5,204 nucleotides of DNA, taken from positions 1-5,204 of the forward strand of contig JAFLKA010000040.1 of NCBI GenBank assembly GCA_022712735.1. The letters are read 5' to 3'. Every line of letters begins with the position of its first letter. Position 1 is the first letter of the stretch. The DNA is from Marinosulfonomonas sp. (GTDB taxonomy: Bacteria > Pseudomonadota > Alphaproteobacteria > Rhodobacterales > Rhodobacteraceae). Of this stretch, positions 1 to 5,204 are shown in pieces. The notes beneath the pieces were generated by a model. It did not search any database and was not told the DNA's origin. It saw only the letters and a program-made list of their open reading frames with translations. A program made the translations under genes and the position numbers.

Positions 1-219
1 GCCATAGTCCCGATCAACGATATGCTGGGTCAGGCGTTTCCAGCGGTGTTCGCGCATGGCGGCCAGATTGGGCAGGGTTAGCCCTGCGGCCTGCCATTCG
101 CCAAACGCCAGCTGGGTCGGGCCAATTTCGATGCGATCCGCATCGTTCGGAGTGCCATCGCCCAGCCGGTCCCCACGGGTCGGGTCGATTTTGCGCGTGT
201 CGCGGTAATGGGGTTCCAT
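1..219 (-). CDS. dddP: DMSP lyase DddP, N-terminal part (cut by window edge)
   Basis: DddP cleaves dimethylsulfoniopropionate into dimethyl sulfide and acrylate in the cytoplasm. It is a metal-dependent enzyme on an M24 metallopeptidase-like fold. Only the first 73 residues are present. The reading starts MEPHYRDTRKIDPTRG, continues with LGDGTPND (residues 19-26) and RIEIGPTQLAFGEW (29-42), and ends at the edge with RLTQHIVDRDYG. From memory these blocks match the N-terminus of roseobacter DddP proteins almost word for word. The start is well supported: GGAGG at 226-230 lies six bases before the ATG. The metal-binding and catalytic residues of the family are in the C-terminal half, outside the window, so an intact enzyme cannot be confirmed here. 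It is transcribed away from the MmgE/PrpD gene across a 149-bp gap. The identification is confident; activity is inferred. Confidence 0.9.
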   Translation of the reverse strand, partial: MEPHYRDTRKIDPTRGDRLGDGTPNDADRIEIGPTQLAFGEWQAAGLTLPNLAAMREHRWKRLTQHIVDRDYG

Positions 220-225
220 GTTGTG

Positions 226-230
226 CCTCC
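226..230 (-). promoter_or_regulatory. Shine-Dalgarno site of dddP
   Basis: GGAGG on the minus strand with a six-base spacer (CACAAC) before the ATG at 217-219. It is a near-consensus site and fixes the dddP start. Confidence 0.8.
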
Positions 231-277
231 GTTGTTTGCCCGTCAGTGTGGGCGCGATCTGCGAATTGTGTATGTAT

Positions 278-303
278 GAATACGACGCGTTTGCGTCGGA
301 TTC
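278..303. promoter_or_regulatory. 26-bp inverted repeat between dddP and the MmgE/PrpD gene; candidate operator
   Basis: The two 11-base arms GAATACGACGC and GCGTCGGATTC flank a four-base centre, GTTT. Ten of the eleven pairs match; the exception is 282 against 299. The six inner pairs, CGACGC/GCGTCG, are perfect. The element sits near the middle of the divergent gap, about 60 bp from the dddP start codon and 65 bp from the start of the MmgE/PrpD gene, beside the AT-rich stretch 264-283. Its symmetry and location suit a dimeric repressor or activator serving one or both genes. As RNA it would form a strong hairpin in either leader transcript. No T-run follows on either strand, so an intrinsic terminator is unlikely. 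I do not recognise it as the site of a named regulator. Confidence 0.5.
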
Positions 304-355
304 GAGGGATTAAACCCCGCGTGCACGTTGCATCCTGTGAGGGATACCACCGGAT

Positions 356-362
356 AAAGAGG
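356..362 (+). promoter_or_regulatory. Shine-Dalgarno site that sets the MmgE/PrpD start
   Basis: AAAGAGG lies six bases before the ATG at 369. It is the reason for choosing 369 over the in-frame GTG at 246 and ATG at 276, neither of which yields family-like sequence. Confidence 0.6.
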
Positions 363-368
363 CCTGAT

Positions 369-1727
369 ATGACCCAGAGTTTTACGGATTTCATGGTTAA
401 TACCGATTATGCCGACATCCCCGAGGATGTGCGCAAGGTGATGCGCCGCAGTCTGATGGATACGATCGGGGTGGCGGTTATTGGTTCGACCACCGAAATA
501 TCGGGGATCGTGCGCCGCTATGCCGATGAGTTCTGGAATGCGCCGGATAGCAAGCCACGGGCGCGGATAATCATGGACGGACGGCGGGTATCACCTGCGG
601 GTGCTGCCTTTGCGGGCGCATTTATGATCGATTCCATTGATGCGCATGACGGGTTTTCACCGGCCAAGGGCCATGCGGGTTCGGCCGTGTTTCCAGCGCT
701 GCTGGCGGTGATGGAGGAACGGCGCGGGGCAGGGCAGGCAATGAGTGCGCAGGACTTCATGCTGGCAATGGTGCTGGCCTACGAGGTTGGTTATCGTTCG
801 GGCCTTGCGATGCACGGCACGGTTCCGGATTACCACACATCGGGGGCATGGAACGCGGTTGGTGTGGCGTCGGCCACCGCCAGAATGATCGGGCTGGATG
901 GCGAAGGCATTCGCCACGCTGCAGGCATCGCCGAATACCACGGCCCGCGCAGCCAGATGATGCGCTGCATTGATTTTCCGACCATGCTGCGTGATGGCGT
1001 TGGCTGGGGCGCACCCACCGGCGTTGCCGCGGCCTATATGGCGCAGATGGGGTTCACAGGTGCGCCTGCTATTACCGCCGAGAGCGACGAGGTGAAACCG
1101 TGGTGGGATGATCTGGGCAGCCGCTGGGAGGTGATGGAGACCCATTACAAACGCTATCCGGTTTGCCGCTGGGCGCATCCGGCGCTGGACGCGATCGAGG
1201 AGTTGATGCAGGTGCACGGTCTGGTTCACACCGATATTGCGCGGATGCGAATACAGACGTTTCATAATGCGACACGATTGGCCGGTGCGGCCCCGAAAAA
1301 CATGGATGAATTGACCTATTCGATCATTTACCCCGCTGCGATGATGGCGGTGCGCGGTAAAATCGGGCGGGATGAATTGCTGGACGATGTGTTGCATGAT
1401 CCGGCAATTCAACGGTTGGCGCAGGCCACGGAACTGATGGAAACAGCGCATTACACCGAAATATCCACCCGCAAACGCTGGGCTGATGTGACGCTTTATC
1501 TAAAGGACGGGCGCGAGGTGCAATCCGAGCCCAAAACGCCCAAGGGCGATGCGGATGATCCGCTGTCGGATGCCGAACTGGAGACCAAGTTTGACCTGTT
1601 GACAGACGGGTTGATCACGCCGCAACGCGGTCAGGAGATCAAGGACGCAAGTCGGGAGTTTGATGCGTTGAATGCGGCGGATTTTGCTGATCTTCTGGAT
1701 AATATATACGGGGCGGTTGGTGGCTAA
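369..1727 (+). CDS. MmgE/PrpD-family protein (lyase/dehydratase-like, substrate unknown)
   Basis: This 452-residue protein has the usual length for the MmgE/PrpD family, which includes 2-methylcitrate dehydratase, cis-aconitate decarboxylase and iminodisuccinate epimerase. These are cytoplasmic enzymes acting on carboxylic acids without a metal. Family landmarks in order are: an N-terminal helical part with LMDTIGVAVIG (29-39); DSIDAHDGF followed by GHAGSAVFPALLAV (88-114), which includes the active-site loop; TMLRDGVGWGAPTGVAAAYMAQMGFTGAP in two blocks (205-233); KRYPVCRWAHPALDAIEEL (261-279); and DELTYSIIYPAAM (313-325). By motif comparison with cis-aconitate decarboxylase, the D-x-D-D-T loop reads D91-A-H-D-G here, and the usual active-site Lys appears as Arg208. 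His102, His156 and His270 look retained. These changes argue against naming it PrpD or a decarboxylase. It is divergent from dddP and has no other 2-methylcitrate-cycle gene beside it. Confidence 0.88.
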   Translation: MTQSFTDFMVNTDYADIPEDVRKVMRRSLMDTIGVAVIGSTTEISGIVRRYADEFWNAPDSKPRARIIMDGRRVSPAGAAFAGAFMIDSIDAHDGFSPAKGHAGSAVFPALLAVMEERRGAGQAMSAQDFMLAMVLAYEVGYRSGLAMHGTVPDYHTSGAWNAVGVASATARMIGLDGEGIRHAAGIAEYHGPRSQMMRCIDFPTMLRDGVGWGAPTGVAAAYMAQMGFTGAPAITAESDEVKPWWDDLGSRWEVMETHYKRYPVCRWAHPALDAIEELMQVHGLVHTDIARMRIQTFHNATRLAGAAPKNMDELTYSIIYPAAMMAVRGKIGRDELLDDVLHDPAIQRLAQATELMETAHYTEISTRKRWADVTLYLKDGREVQSEPKTPKGDADDPLSDAELETKFDLLTDGLITPQRGQEIKDASREFDALNAADFADLLDNIYGAVGG

Positions 1728-1729
1728 TA

Positions 1730-1855
1730 CTGACCTGGAAACTTGCCAACACGGATGCGATTGTGTTTTCAACCCATACCTATCAGATTAGGCGCGAAAG
1801 CCTGACTGCGGATCAGGTAGCCACATTGGCCGACACATCCATTGCCACCGCCTGA
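1730..1855 (+). CDS. possible small protein without an ATG start, just upstream of the methyltransferase
   Basis: An unbroken frame runs from 1703 to a TGA at 1853-1855. From a possible CTG start at 1730 it would encode 41 residues; from GTG at 1763, 30 residues. The text reads like ordinary soluble protein: TDAIVFSTHTYQIRRES (8-24), then LTADQVATLADTSIATA at the C-terminus. The other two frames here contain stops and give cysteine- and histidine-rich sequence unlike protein. The stop lies ten bases before the methyltransferase ATG and overlaps its ribosome site, as expected for an operon partner. Against it: no ATG, no good ribosome site for GTG 1763, and only a G-rich GGTTGGTGG before CTG 1730. 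It could instead be the remnant of a larger gene or an accidental frame. I do not recognise the family. Confidence 0.3.
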   Translation: MTWKLANTDAIVFSTHTYQIRRESLTADQVATLADTSIATA

Positions 1856-1860
1856 AGGGA
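1855..1860 (+). promoter_or_regulatory. Shine-Dalgarno site that sets the methyltransferase start
   Basis: AAGGGA with a five-base spacer before the ATG at 1866. It supports 1866 over the in-frame TTG at 1842, which would add eight residues upstream of the conserved N-terminus. Confidence 0.6.
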
Positions 1861-1865
1861 TTTCC

Positions 1866-3065
1866 ATGAGCGACGTTGCGGCCCAATACGAGGCATACCC
1901 ATACCCTGAACGTGATCCGGCAGATGAGGCAAAGCGGTTGATCACCGGATCGCCTTCGCATCCGTTGGAAATTGATCACCATGTGTTTGGCGGCAAACGG
2001 GATTGGCGCAAACCCTTGCGGGTGCTGGTCGCGGGGGGCGGCACGGGGGACGCGCTGATCCAGTTGGCGCAGGTTTTGACCACGGCCAACCGCCCTTATG
2101 AAATCACCTATGTCGATATGTCCCGCGCCTCGCGCAAAATTGCCGAGGATCGCGCTGCGGTGCGCGGGTTGCAGAATATCACCTTCATAACCGGCAGCCT
2201 GCTGGAGGCTCCCGATATGGGGGTGTTCGATTATATCGACTGTTGCGGTGTGTTGCACCATTTGCCGGAGCCACAAGCGGGGTTTGATGCTTTGGCGCAG
2301 GCTTTGGCCCCAGAGGGCGGGCTTGGGTTCATGGTCTATGCCCCATACGGGCGCAGCGGAGTTTATCCCTTGCAGGAGGCGTTCGGAGCGTTGTTTGAAG
2401 GTCTGGCGCCTAAGGAGCGTCTGAAACGGGCCAAGGCTGTGTTTGCCAAACTGCCCAAATCGCATCCGTTTCTGCGCAACCAGCATGTGCTGGATCACCA
2501 GCAAGGGGATGCCGGGTTTTATGATTTGCTGTTGCACAGTCAGGACCGCCCGTTTGATGTGAGGACGTTGTTGGAGACTTTGGATGTTGCTGGGCTGCGC
2601 CTGTCGTCATTCACCCAACCCGCGATGTATGATCCAGCGGATTTGCTGGGCGAGGGGGTGAACGCGCCTGATGATCCGGCACAGTCCATGGCGGTGGCTG
2701 AAAAACTGCGCGGGACGATCAAAACCCATGTTGGATATGCGGTGTTGAAAGGTGCGAAAACCGCAACAGTCGCTGGAACCGACCCCGCATTGATCCCGCA
2801 CCTAAAGGCAGGTGCGCCGCAAGCGGTGGCCCGCGAGGTGGCCAGCAAAGGGCGGCTGCGGCTGACGGTCGGGGCCGAAAAGCTGGTGTTGGAGCTGCCC
2901 AAATTTTCGGCCCCGTTGATTGCGCTGATTGACGGGCGCAGATCGCTGGGTGAAATCGCGCGCGGGGGGCGGATGGATGCGTTTGCGTTTAACGCGGCAT
3001 GGGGGGCGGTGCATCGGGCGCTGACGGGGCAGGGGTTGTTGCTCTATTCGCGGCTGCTGGCCTGA
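1866..3065 (+). CDS. class I SAM-dependent methyltransferase with extra C-terminal domain
   Basis: This 399-residue cytoplasmic protein is predicted to transfer a methyl group from S-adenosylmethionine to an unknown acceptor. The N-terminus has QYEAYPYPERDP (7-18), similar to the YxxxPYPxW-type motif preceding the Rossmann domain in one large methyltransferase group. SAM-binding motif I is VLVAGGGTGDA (53-63); the motif II acidic residue is Asp84 in YVDMS; the later strand is FDYIDCCGVLHHLPEP (121-136), followed by LAPEGGLGFMVYAPYG (147-162). The catalytic domain ends near residue 165. A helical middle part follows. Residues about 329-399 form a separate small domain containing LELPKFSAPLIALIDGRRSLGEIA, which resembles winged-helix or PqqD-like 'decide-and-bind' modules; that comparison is inferred from pattern only. 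The gene starts 138 bp after the MmgE/PrpD gene, so it probably belongs to a separate unit. Whether the acceptor is a protein, RNA or small molecule cannot be told. Confidence 0.85.
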   Translation: MSDVAAQYEAYPYPERDPADEAKRLITGSPSHPLEIDHHVFGGKRDWRKPLRVLVAGGGTGDALIQLAQVLTTANRPYEITYVDMSRASRKIAEDRAAVRGLQNITFITGSLLEAPDMGVFDYIDCCGVLHHLPEPQAGFDALAQALAPEGGLGFMVYAPYGRSGVYPLQEAFGALFEGLAPKERLKRAKAVFAKLPKSHPFLRNQHVLDHQQGDAGFYDLLLHSQDRPFDVRTLLETLDVAGLRLSSFTQPAMYDPADLLGEGVNAPDDPAQSMAVAEKLRGTIKTHVGYAVLKGAKTATVAGTDPALIPHLKAGAPQAVAREVASKGRLRLTVGAEKLVLELPKFSAPLIALIDGRRSLGEIARGGRMDAFAFNAAWGAVHRALTGQGLLLYSRLLA

Positions 3066-3089
3066 CGGCTGACGTGATTGTGAAAATTT

Positions 3090-3121
3090 CCGACAGGAAT
3101 CCCGAATTGCCGCGTTATAGT
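3090..3121 (+). promoter_or_regulatory. candidate promoter of the multicopper oxidase with a long 20-bp spacer
   Basis: TATAGT at 3116-3121 is a good -10 hexamer. No -35 exists at the usual 16-18 bp. CCGACA at 3090-3095 matches TTGACA in four of six bases, with a 20-bp spacer. Over-long spacers of 19-20 bp are typical of promoters activated by MerR-type regulators such as CueR, which would fit a copper oxidase. However, the classic CueR dyad is not present; the spacer contains only a weak quasi-dyad, GGAAT against ATTGCC. Low confidence. Confidence 0.25.
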
Positions 3122-3131
3122 AGGGATGCGT

Positions 3132-3145
3132 GCCGTGTAAACGGC
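3132..3145 (+). promoter_or_regulatory. small hairpin in the oxidase leader
   Basis: The five-base arms GCCGT and ACGGC flank a GTAA loop. The element lies 25 bases before the multicopper oxidase start and downstream of the candidate -10. It could be a leader stem-loop or an operator half-site pair; a chance occurrence is also possible given the short arms. Confidence 0.25.
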
Positions 3146-3170
3146 CGGTAACAACAGGGCGGGACAAAAC

Positions 3171-4679
3171 ATGCGGATATCCAGACGGCACTTTCTAGGC
3201 ACGACTACAGCTGCGGTATTCACGCCTGCGATCATTGGGCGGGCAATGGCAGCTACGGGGGGCCGCGCGCTGCCGATCCCCGATGTTCTGGACCTGCGTG
3301 GTGGCGGTGGTCCGGTAACGCTGGATGCAATGGCGGCCCGCAGTAAAATCATCGAGGGGCGCGAGACAGTGACGGTGGGCTACGGGCAGGGTTTTTTAGG
3401 CCCTGTGATCCGGGTGAACCGTGGCGAAACCGCGCGTCTGAACCTTGGCAACCGGATTAACGAGCCGGTGACGGTGCATTGGCACGGGATGCATATTGAT
3501 GGTGATCAGGACGGTGGGCCGCACAGCCCGATTGCCAATGGCGAGGTGATGGAGGCCGCGTTAGACATAGACCAGCCTGCCGCAACGCTTTGGTATCATT
3601 CACATATCCATCAACGCACCGCGACCCATGTGTGGTTCGGGCTGGCGGGGATGCTGATCGTGGATGACCCTGATGCGCCTGCGACGGGACTGCCGCAGAC
3701 TTACGGCGTGGATGACATCCCGCTGGTGGTGCAGGACCGGATTTTTGATTCAGGTGGCCAGATGTTATACGCGCCGCAAGGGCCGACGCGGATGATGGGG
3801 TATCGGGGCAGCGAGATTTTGGTGAACGGGGCGATCCGCCCGCAGGCCAGCGTGCCGCCTGCAATGGTGCGGCTGCGGGTTTTGAACGGATCAAACGCGC
3901 GGATATTCCATTTTGGATTCGAGGATGGCCGCCAGTTCTATCAAGTGGCGAGCGACGGCGGTCTGCTGCCTGTCCCTGTGCCGATGAACACCCTGACGCT
4001 GGCGCCCGCTGAACGCGCCGAGATCATTGTTGATTTCAGCGATGGTGTTGCGGCGCGTCTGCTGTCCGCGCCCGACAACAACACGATGATGGGCGGTATG
4101 GGCGGCGGCATGATGGGGATGATGCGTGGGGCGTCACCCGAACCTGTGGGTGATGGTGGCGTGTTCGAGGTGATGACATTTACCGTGGACAAGACCCGTT
4201 CGGGCGGGGTGACGGCCCTGCCTCAAACACTGGCGGGCGCACCTGTGCCTGCCTTTGGCGAACCTGTGCGGCGACGCCAGTTCAGCCTTGATATGATGCC
4301 CGGAGGTATGGGCATGGGCGGCGGTATGCGCGGCATGATGGGCGGAGGCCACGGCATGGCGATCAACGGCGCGTCGATGGATATGGGCGTGATTAATGAA
4401 AAAATGCGGCTGGGCGAGGCCGAGATTTGGCAGGTGTCGACCAGTGAAATGGCGCACCCGTTCCATGTGCATGGTTGCTCGTTTCAGGTGCTGTCGTTAA
4501 ACGGGCAGGCGGTAGATTTTAACCGCATGGGCATGAAGGATGTGGTGTTGGTTAATGGCACGGCAGAACTGCTGGTGCAGGTGGACCGCAAGGCCGATGC
4601 GGACCACCCGTTTATGTACCACTGCCACATTCTGGAACACGAGGATCTGGGAATGATGGGGCAGTTCACCGTGGCCTAG
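3171..4679 (+). CDS. Tat-exported multicopper oxidase, CueO-like, Met-rich
   Basis: This 502-residue periplasmic enzyme is predicted to oxidise Cu(I) to Cu(II) with reduction of oxygen to water, protecting against copper. The twin-arginine signal is SRRHFLG (4-10), followed by a hydrophobic stretch and a likely cleavage after AMA (25-27). All four copper-ligand motifs are present: HWHGMH (103-108), WYHSHIH (141-147), HPFHVHG (429-435) and HCHILEHEDLGMM (484-496). Cys485, His429, His490 and axial Met495 are the type 1 copper ligands. Length and the axial Met fit the three-domain CueO/laccase group. It lacks the copper-site loss that marks SufI/FtsP. Two Met/Gly-rich segments, 306-318 and 375-396, resemble the Met-rich region over the substrate site of CueO. 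The G-rich AGGGCGGGA at 3156-3164 is a modest ribosome site. No other copper gene is in view. Assignment to the family is firm; the cueO role is inferred. Confidence 0.92.
   Translation: MRISRRHFLGTTTAAVFTPAIIGRAMAATGGRALPIPDVLDLRGGGGPVTLDAMAARSKIIEGRETVTVGYGQGFLGPVIRVNRGETARLNLGNRINEPVTVHWHGMHIDGDQDGGPHSPIANGEVMEAALDIDQPAATLWYHSHIHQRTATHVWFGLAGMLIVDDPDAPATGLPQTYGVDDIPLVVQDRIFDSGGQMLYAPQGPTRMMGYRGSEILVNGAIRPQASVPPAMVRLRVLNGSNARIFHFGFEDGRQFYQVASDGGLLPVPVPMNTLTLAPAERAEIIVDFSDGVAARLLSAPDNNTMMGGMGGGMMGMMRGASPEPVGDGGVFEVMTFTVDKTRSGGVTALPQTLAGAPVPAFGEPVRRRQFSLDMMPGGMGMGGGMRGMMGGGHGMAINGASMDMGVINEKMRLGEAEIWQVSTSEMAHPFHVHGCSFQVLSLNGQAVDFNRMGMKDVVLVNGTAELLVQVDRKADADHPFMYHCHILEHEDLGMMGQFTVA
4086..4358 (+). 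other. two Met/Gly-rich coding segments within the oxidase
   Basis: Codons 306-318 (4086-4124) and 375-396 (4293-4358) encode low-complexity Met/Gly runs such as MMGGMGGGMMGMM, built from repeated ATG and GGN codons. They are separated by about 56 ordinary residues. Methionine clusters bind Cu(I) or Ag(I) in CueO and related proteins. Both lie between the second and third cupredoxin domains, by order of motifs. Confidence 0.75.
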
Positions 4680-4680
4680 G

Positions 4681-5076
4681 TTAGCGGCCTGCCCGGTACC
4701 GGACGAGGCTGAGCGCACAAATCAGACCGATCGCGATTTCCAGTCCGGTTGCCTGCAAAAGTGTTGTATCGGGCATGCCGTCAACTGCTATGCTTAACAC
4801 GCGGGAAAACCCGTAGGACAAGTACAGCATGGTTGCGACGATGATCGCGGTAAAGGTCAAAACCGGTATAAATGCGCCTGCAATGATCAGCAATCCAAGG
4901 GCCAATAACGCCCCGCCAGGTGCGCGCATTTCATTCATCAGGTTGATATCATCGCCAAGCGCGATGCCTGATGTGGCGTGAAAACCAACTGGAGTGAACA
5001 GTTCGGCCCCACCTATTCCGGCGATTATCAGACCTGCAATAAACAGTACGGTTTTTAGCAAAAACGAGTTTTTCAT
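4681..5076 (-). CDS. DUF4345-type four-helix membrane protein
   Basis: This 131-residue inner-membrane protein has unknown function. Four hydrophobic segments lie at roughly residues 7-24, 55-70, 73-92 and 107-124. The pattern of a loop with NEMRAPGGALLALGLLII (48-65), then an SRVLSIAVDGMPD loop (91-103) and a final GLEIAIGLICALSLVRYR helix (111-128), is what I associate with the DUF4345 family, which usually has this length. The start is supported by AAGGA at 5085-5089, eight bases before the ATG. Its stop is separated by one base from the stop of the convergent multicopper oxidase. It lies 54 bp downstream of a same-strand gene whose C-terminus enters from the right edge, so the two probably form an operon. 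No catalytic motif is visible. Confidence 0.8.
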   Translation of the reverse strand: MKNSFLLKTVLFIAGLIIAGIGGAELFTPVGFHATSGIALGDDINLMNEMRAPGGALLALGLLIIAGAFIPVLTFTAIIVATMLYLSYGFSRVLSIAVDGMPDTTLLQATGLEIAIGLICALSLVRYRAGR

Positions 5077-5130
5077 CTTCTGTTTCCTTGTTGATGTGTC
5101 GTGTGATTGTCGCGGTTCAGCTGCGCAGGG

Positions 5131-5204
5131 CTAATAAGCGATGCTGGGTGTGCGGCGCAGATAGTGATCGTCCGTGATCTGTTTCAGCATGAAATCCGCC
5201 AGAT
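5131..5204 (-). CDS. C-terminal end of a gene entering from the right; possibly NAD(P)-binding oxidoreductase
   Basis: The last 23 residues before a TAG are seen. They read LADFMLKQITDDHYL (first 15) and end RRTPSIAY. The amphipathic helix followed by 'D-x-x-YLRRTP' resembles the ending of atypical short-chain NAD(P)H-binding proteins (NmrA-like), but that is recall from a short tail and uncertain. It lies 54 bp upstream of the DUF4345 gene on the same strand, probably in the same transcript. An alternative minus-strand frame through the same bases, ending nearby, gives a Ser/His-rich text and is less protein-like. Confidence 0.6.
   Translation of the reverse strand, partial: LADFMLKQITDDHYLRRTPSIAY

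Larger units (their letters stand above)
220..368. promoter_or_regulatory. divergent intergenic control region, dddP / MmgE-PrpD
   Basis: These 149 bp between two divergent starts must hold promoters for both genes. The AT-rich core at about 264-283 is the likeliest place for promoter elements, but I found no -35/-10 pair with consensus spacing on either strand that I would defend. Besides the 26-bp inverted repeat it has an eight-base perfect palindrome, CGTGCACG, at 320-327, overlapping a TGCA-CGT-TGCA arrangement at 322-332. An open frame runs through part of it from a GTG at 246 in phase with the downstream gene, but lacks family-like sequence and is treated as non-coding. Confidence 0.55.

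Noticed and set aside
246..368. Upstream extension of the MmgE/PrpD protein by 41 residues from a GTG
   Set aside because: The extra residues are Arg-rich, unlike the family, and would cover the inverted repeat; AAAGAGG before the ATG at 369 gives a better start.
14..394. Minus-strand 126-codon frame overlapping the dddP start
   Set aside because: It is in a different frame from the DddP reading, which matches the family clearly; this one is Arg/Pro-rich with no family features.
657..1451. Long minus-strand open frame (264 codons) opposite the MmgE/PrpD gene
   Set aside because: It is an antisense shadow of a well-supported gene; the translation is rich in His/Arg/Gln without recognisable domains and has no convincing ribosome site.
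1720..1791. Cysteine-rich 23-residue frame starting at GTG 1720
   Set aside because: It competes with a longer, more protein-like frame over the same bases, has no clear ribosome site, and the Cys/His content looks accidental.
1801..1817. CCTGA...TCAGG stem as a terminator of the MmgE/PrpD gene
   Set aside because: Only five base pairs with a seven-base loop and no T-run; likely chance, and it falls in the possible small frame.
1788..2537. Minus-strand open frame (249 codons) opposite the methyltransferase
   Set aside because: Shadow frame with low-complexity Gln/Arg-rich text; the plus strand carries clear SAM-binding motifs.
4086..4358. Met/Gly-rich codon runs as a DNA tandem repeat or mobile element scar
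   Set aside because: They are in frame within an intact oxidase, vary in codon detail and match the Met-rich character of CueO-type proteins.

Overview
The window looks like chromosomal DNA of a marine alphaproteobacterium of the Roseobacter group (Rhodobacteraceae). This rests on moderately GC-rich coding sequence with matching codon use, Shine-Dalgarno sites of the GGAGG/AAGGA type, and above all the N-terminus of a DddP-type dimethylsulfoniopropionate (DMSP) lyase at the left edge. I see no tRNA, rRNA, insertion sequence, phage gene, CRISPR array or plasmid origin.

Left to right: (1) 1-219, minus strand, is the first 73 codons of dddP, cut by the window edge. (2) 220-368 is a divergent control region containing a strong 26-bp inverted repeat at 278-303. 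(3) 369-1727, plus strand, is a complete MmgE/PrpD-family lyase/dehydratase. (4) 1728-1865 is a spacer that may hide a small gene without an ATG start (about 1730-1855). (5) 1866-3065, plus strand, is a class I SAM-dependent methyltransferase with an extra C-terminal domain. (6) 3066-3170 is a short promoter-bearing gap. (7) 3171-4679, plus strand, is a Tat-exported, Met-rich, CueO-like multicopper oxidase. (8) 4681-5076, minus strand, is a four-helix DUF4345-type membrane protein whose stop codon lies one base from that of the oxidase. (9) 5131-5204, minus strand, is the last 23 codons of an upstream gene, probably an NAD(P)-binding oxidoreductase and probably in an operon with the DUF4345 gene.

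The genes do not form one obvious pathway. The best functional thread is dddP (DMSP to DMS plus acrylate) divergent from an MmgE/PrpD enzyme of unknown substrate. They could share a control region, but a metabolic link is only a hypothesis. The multicopper oxidase is best read as periplasmic Cu(I) oxidation for copper tolerance, standing without other copper genes in view. No clearly new multi-gene system is visible. The items most worth a second look are the 26-bp inverted repeat, the hidden small frame before the methyltransferase, the altered residues of the PrpD-like active site, and the long-spacer promoter candidate before the oxidase.
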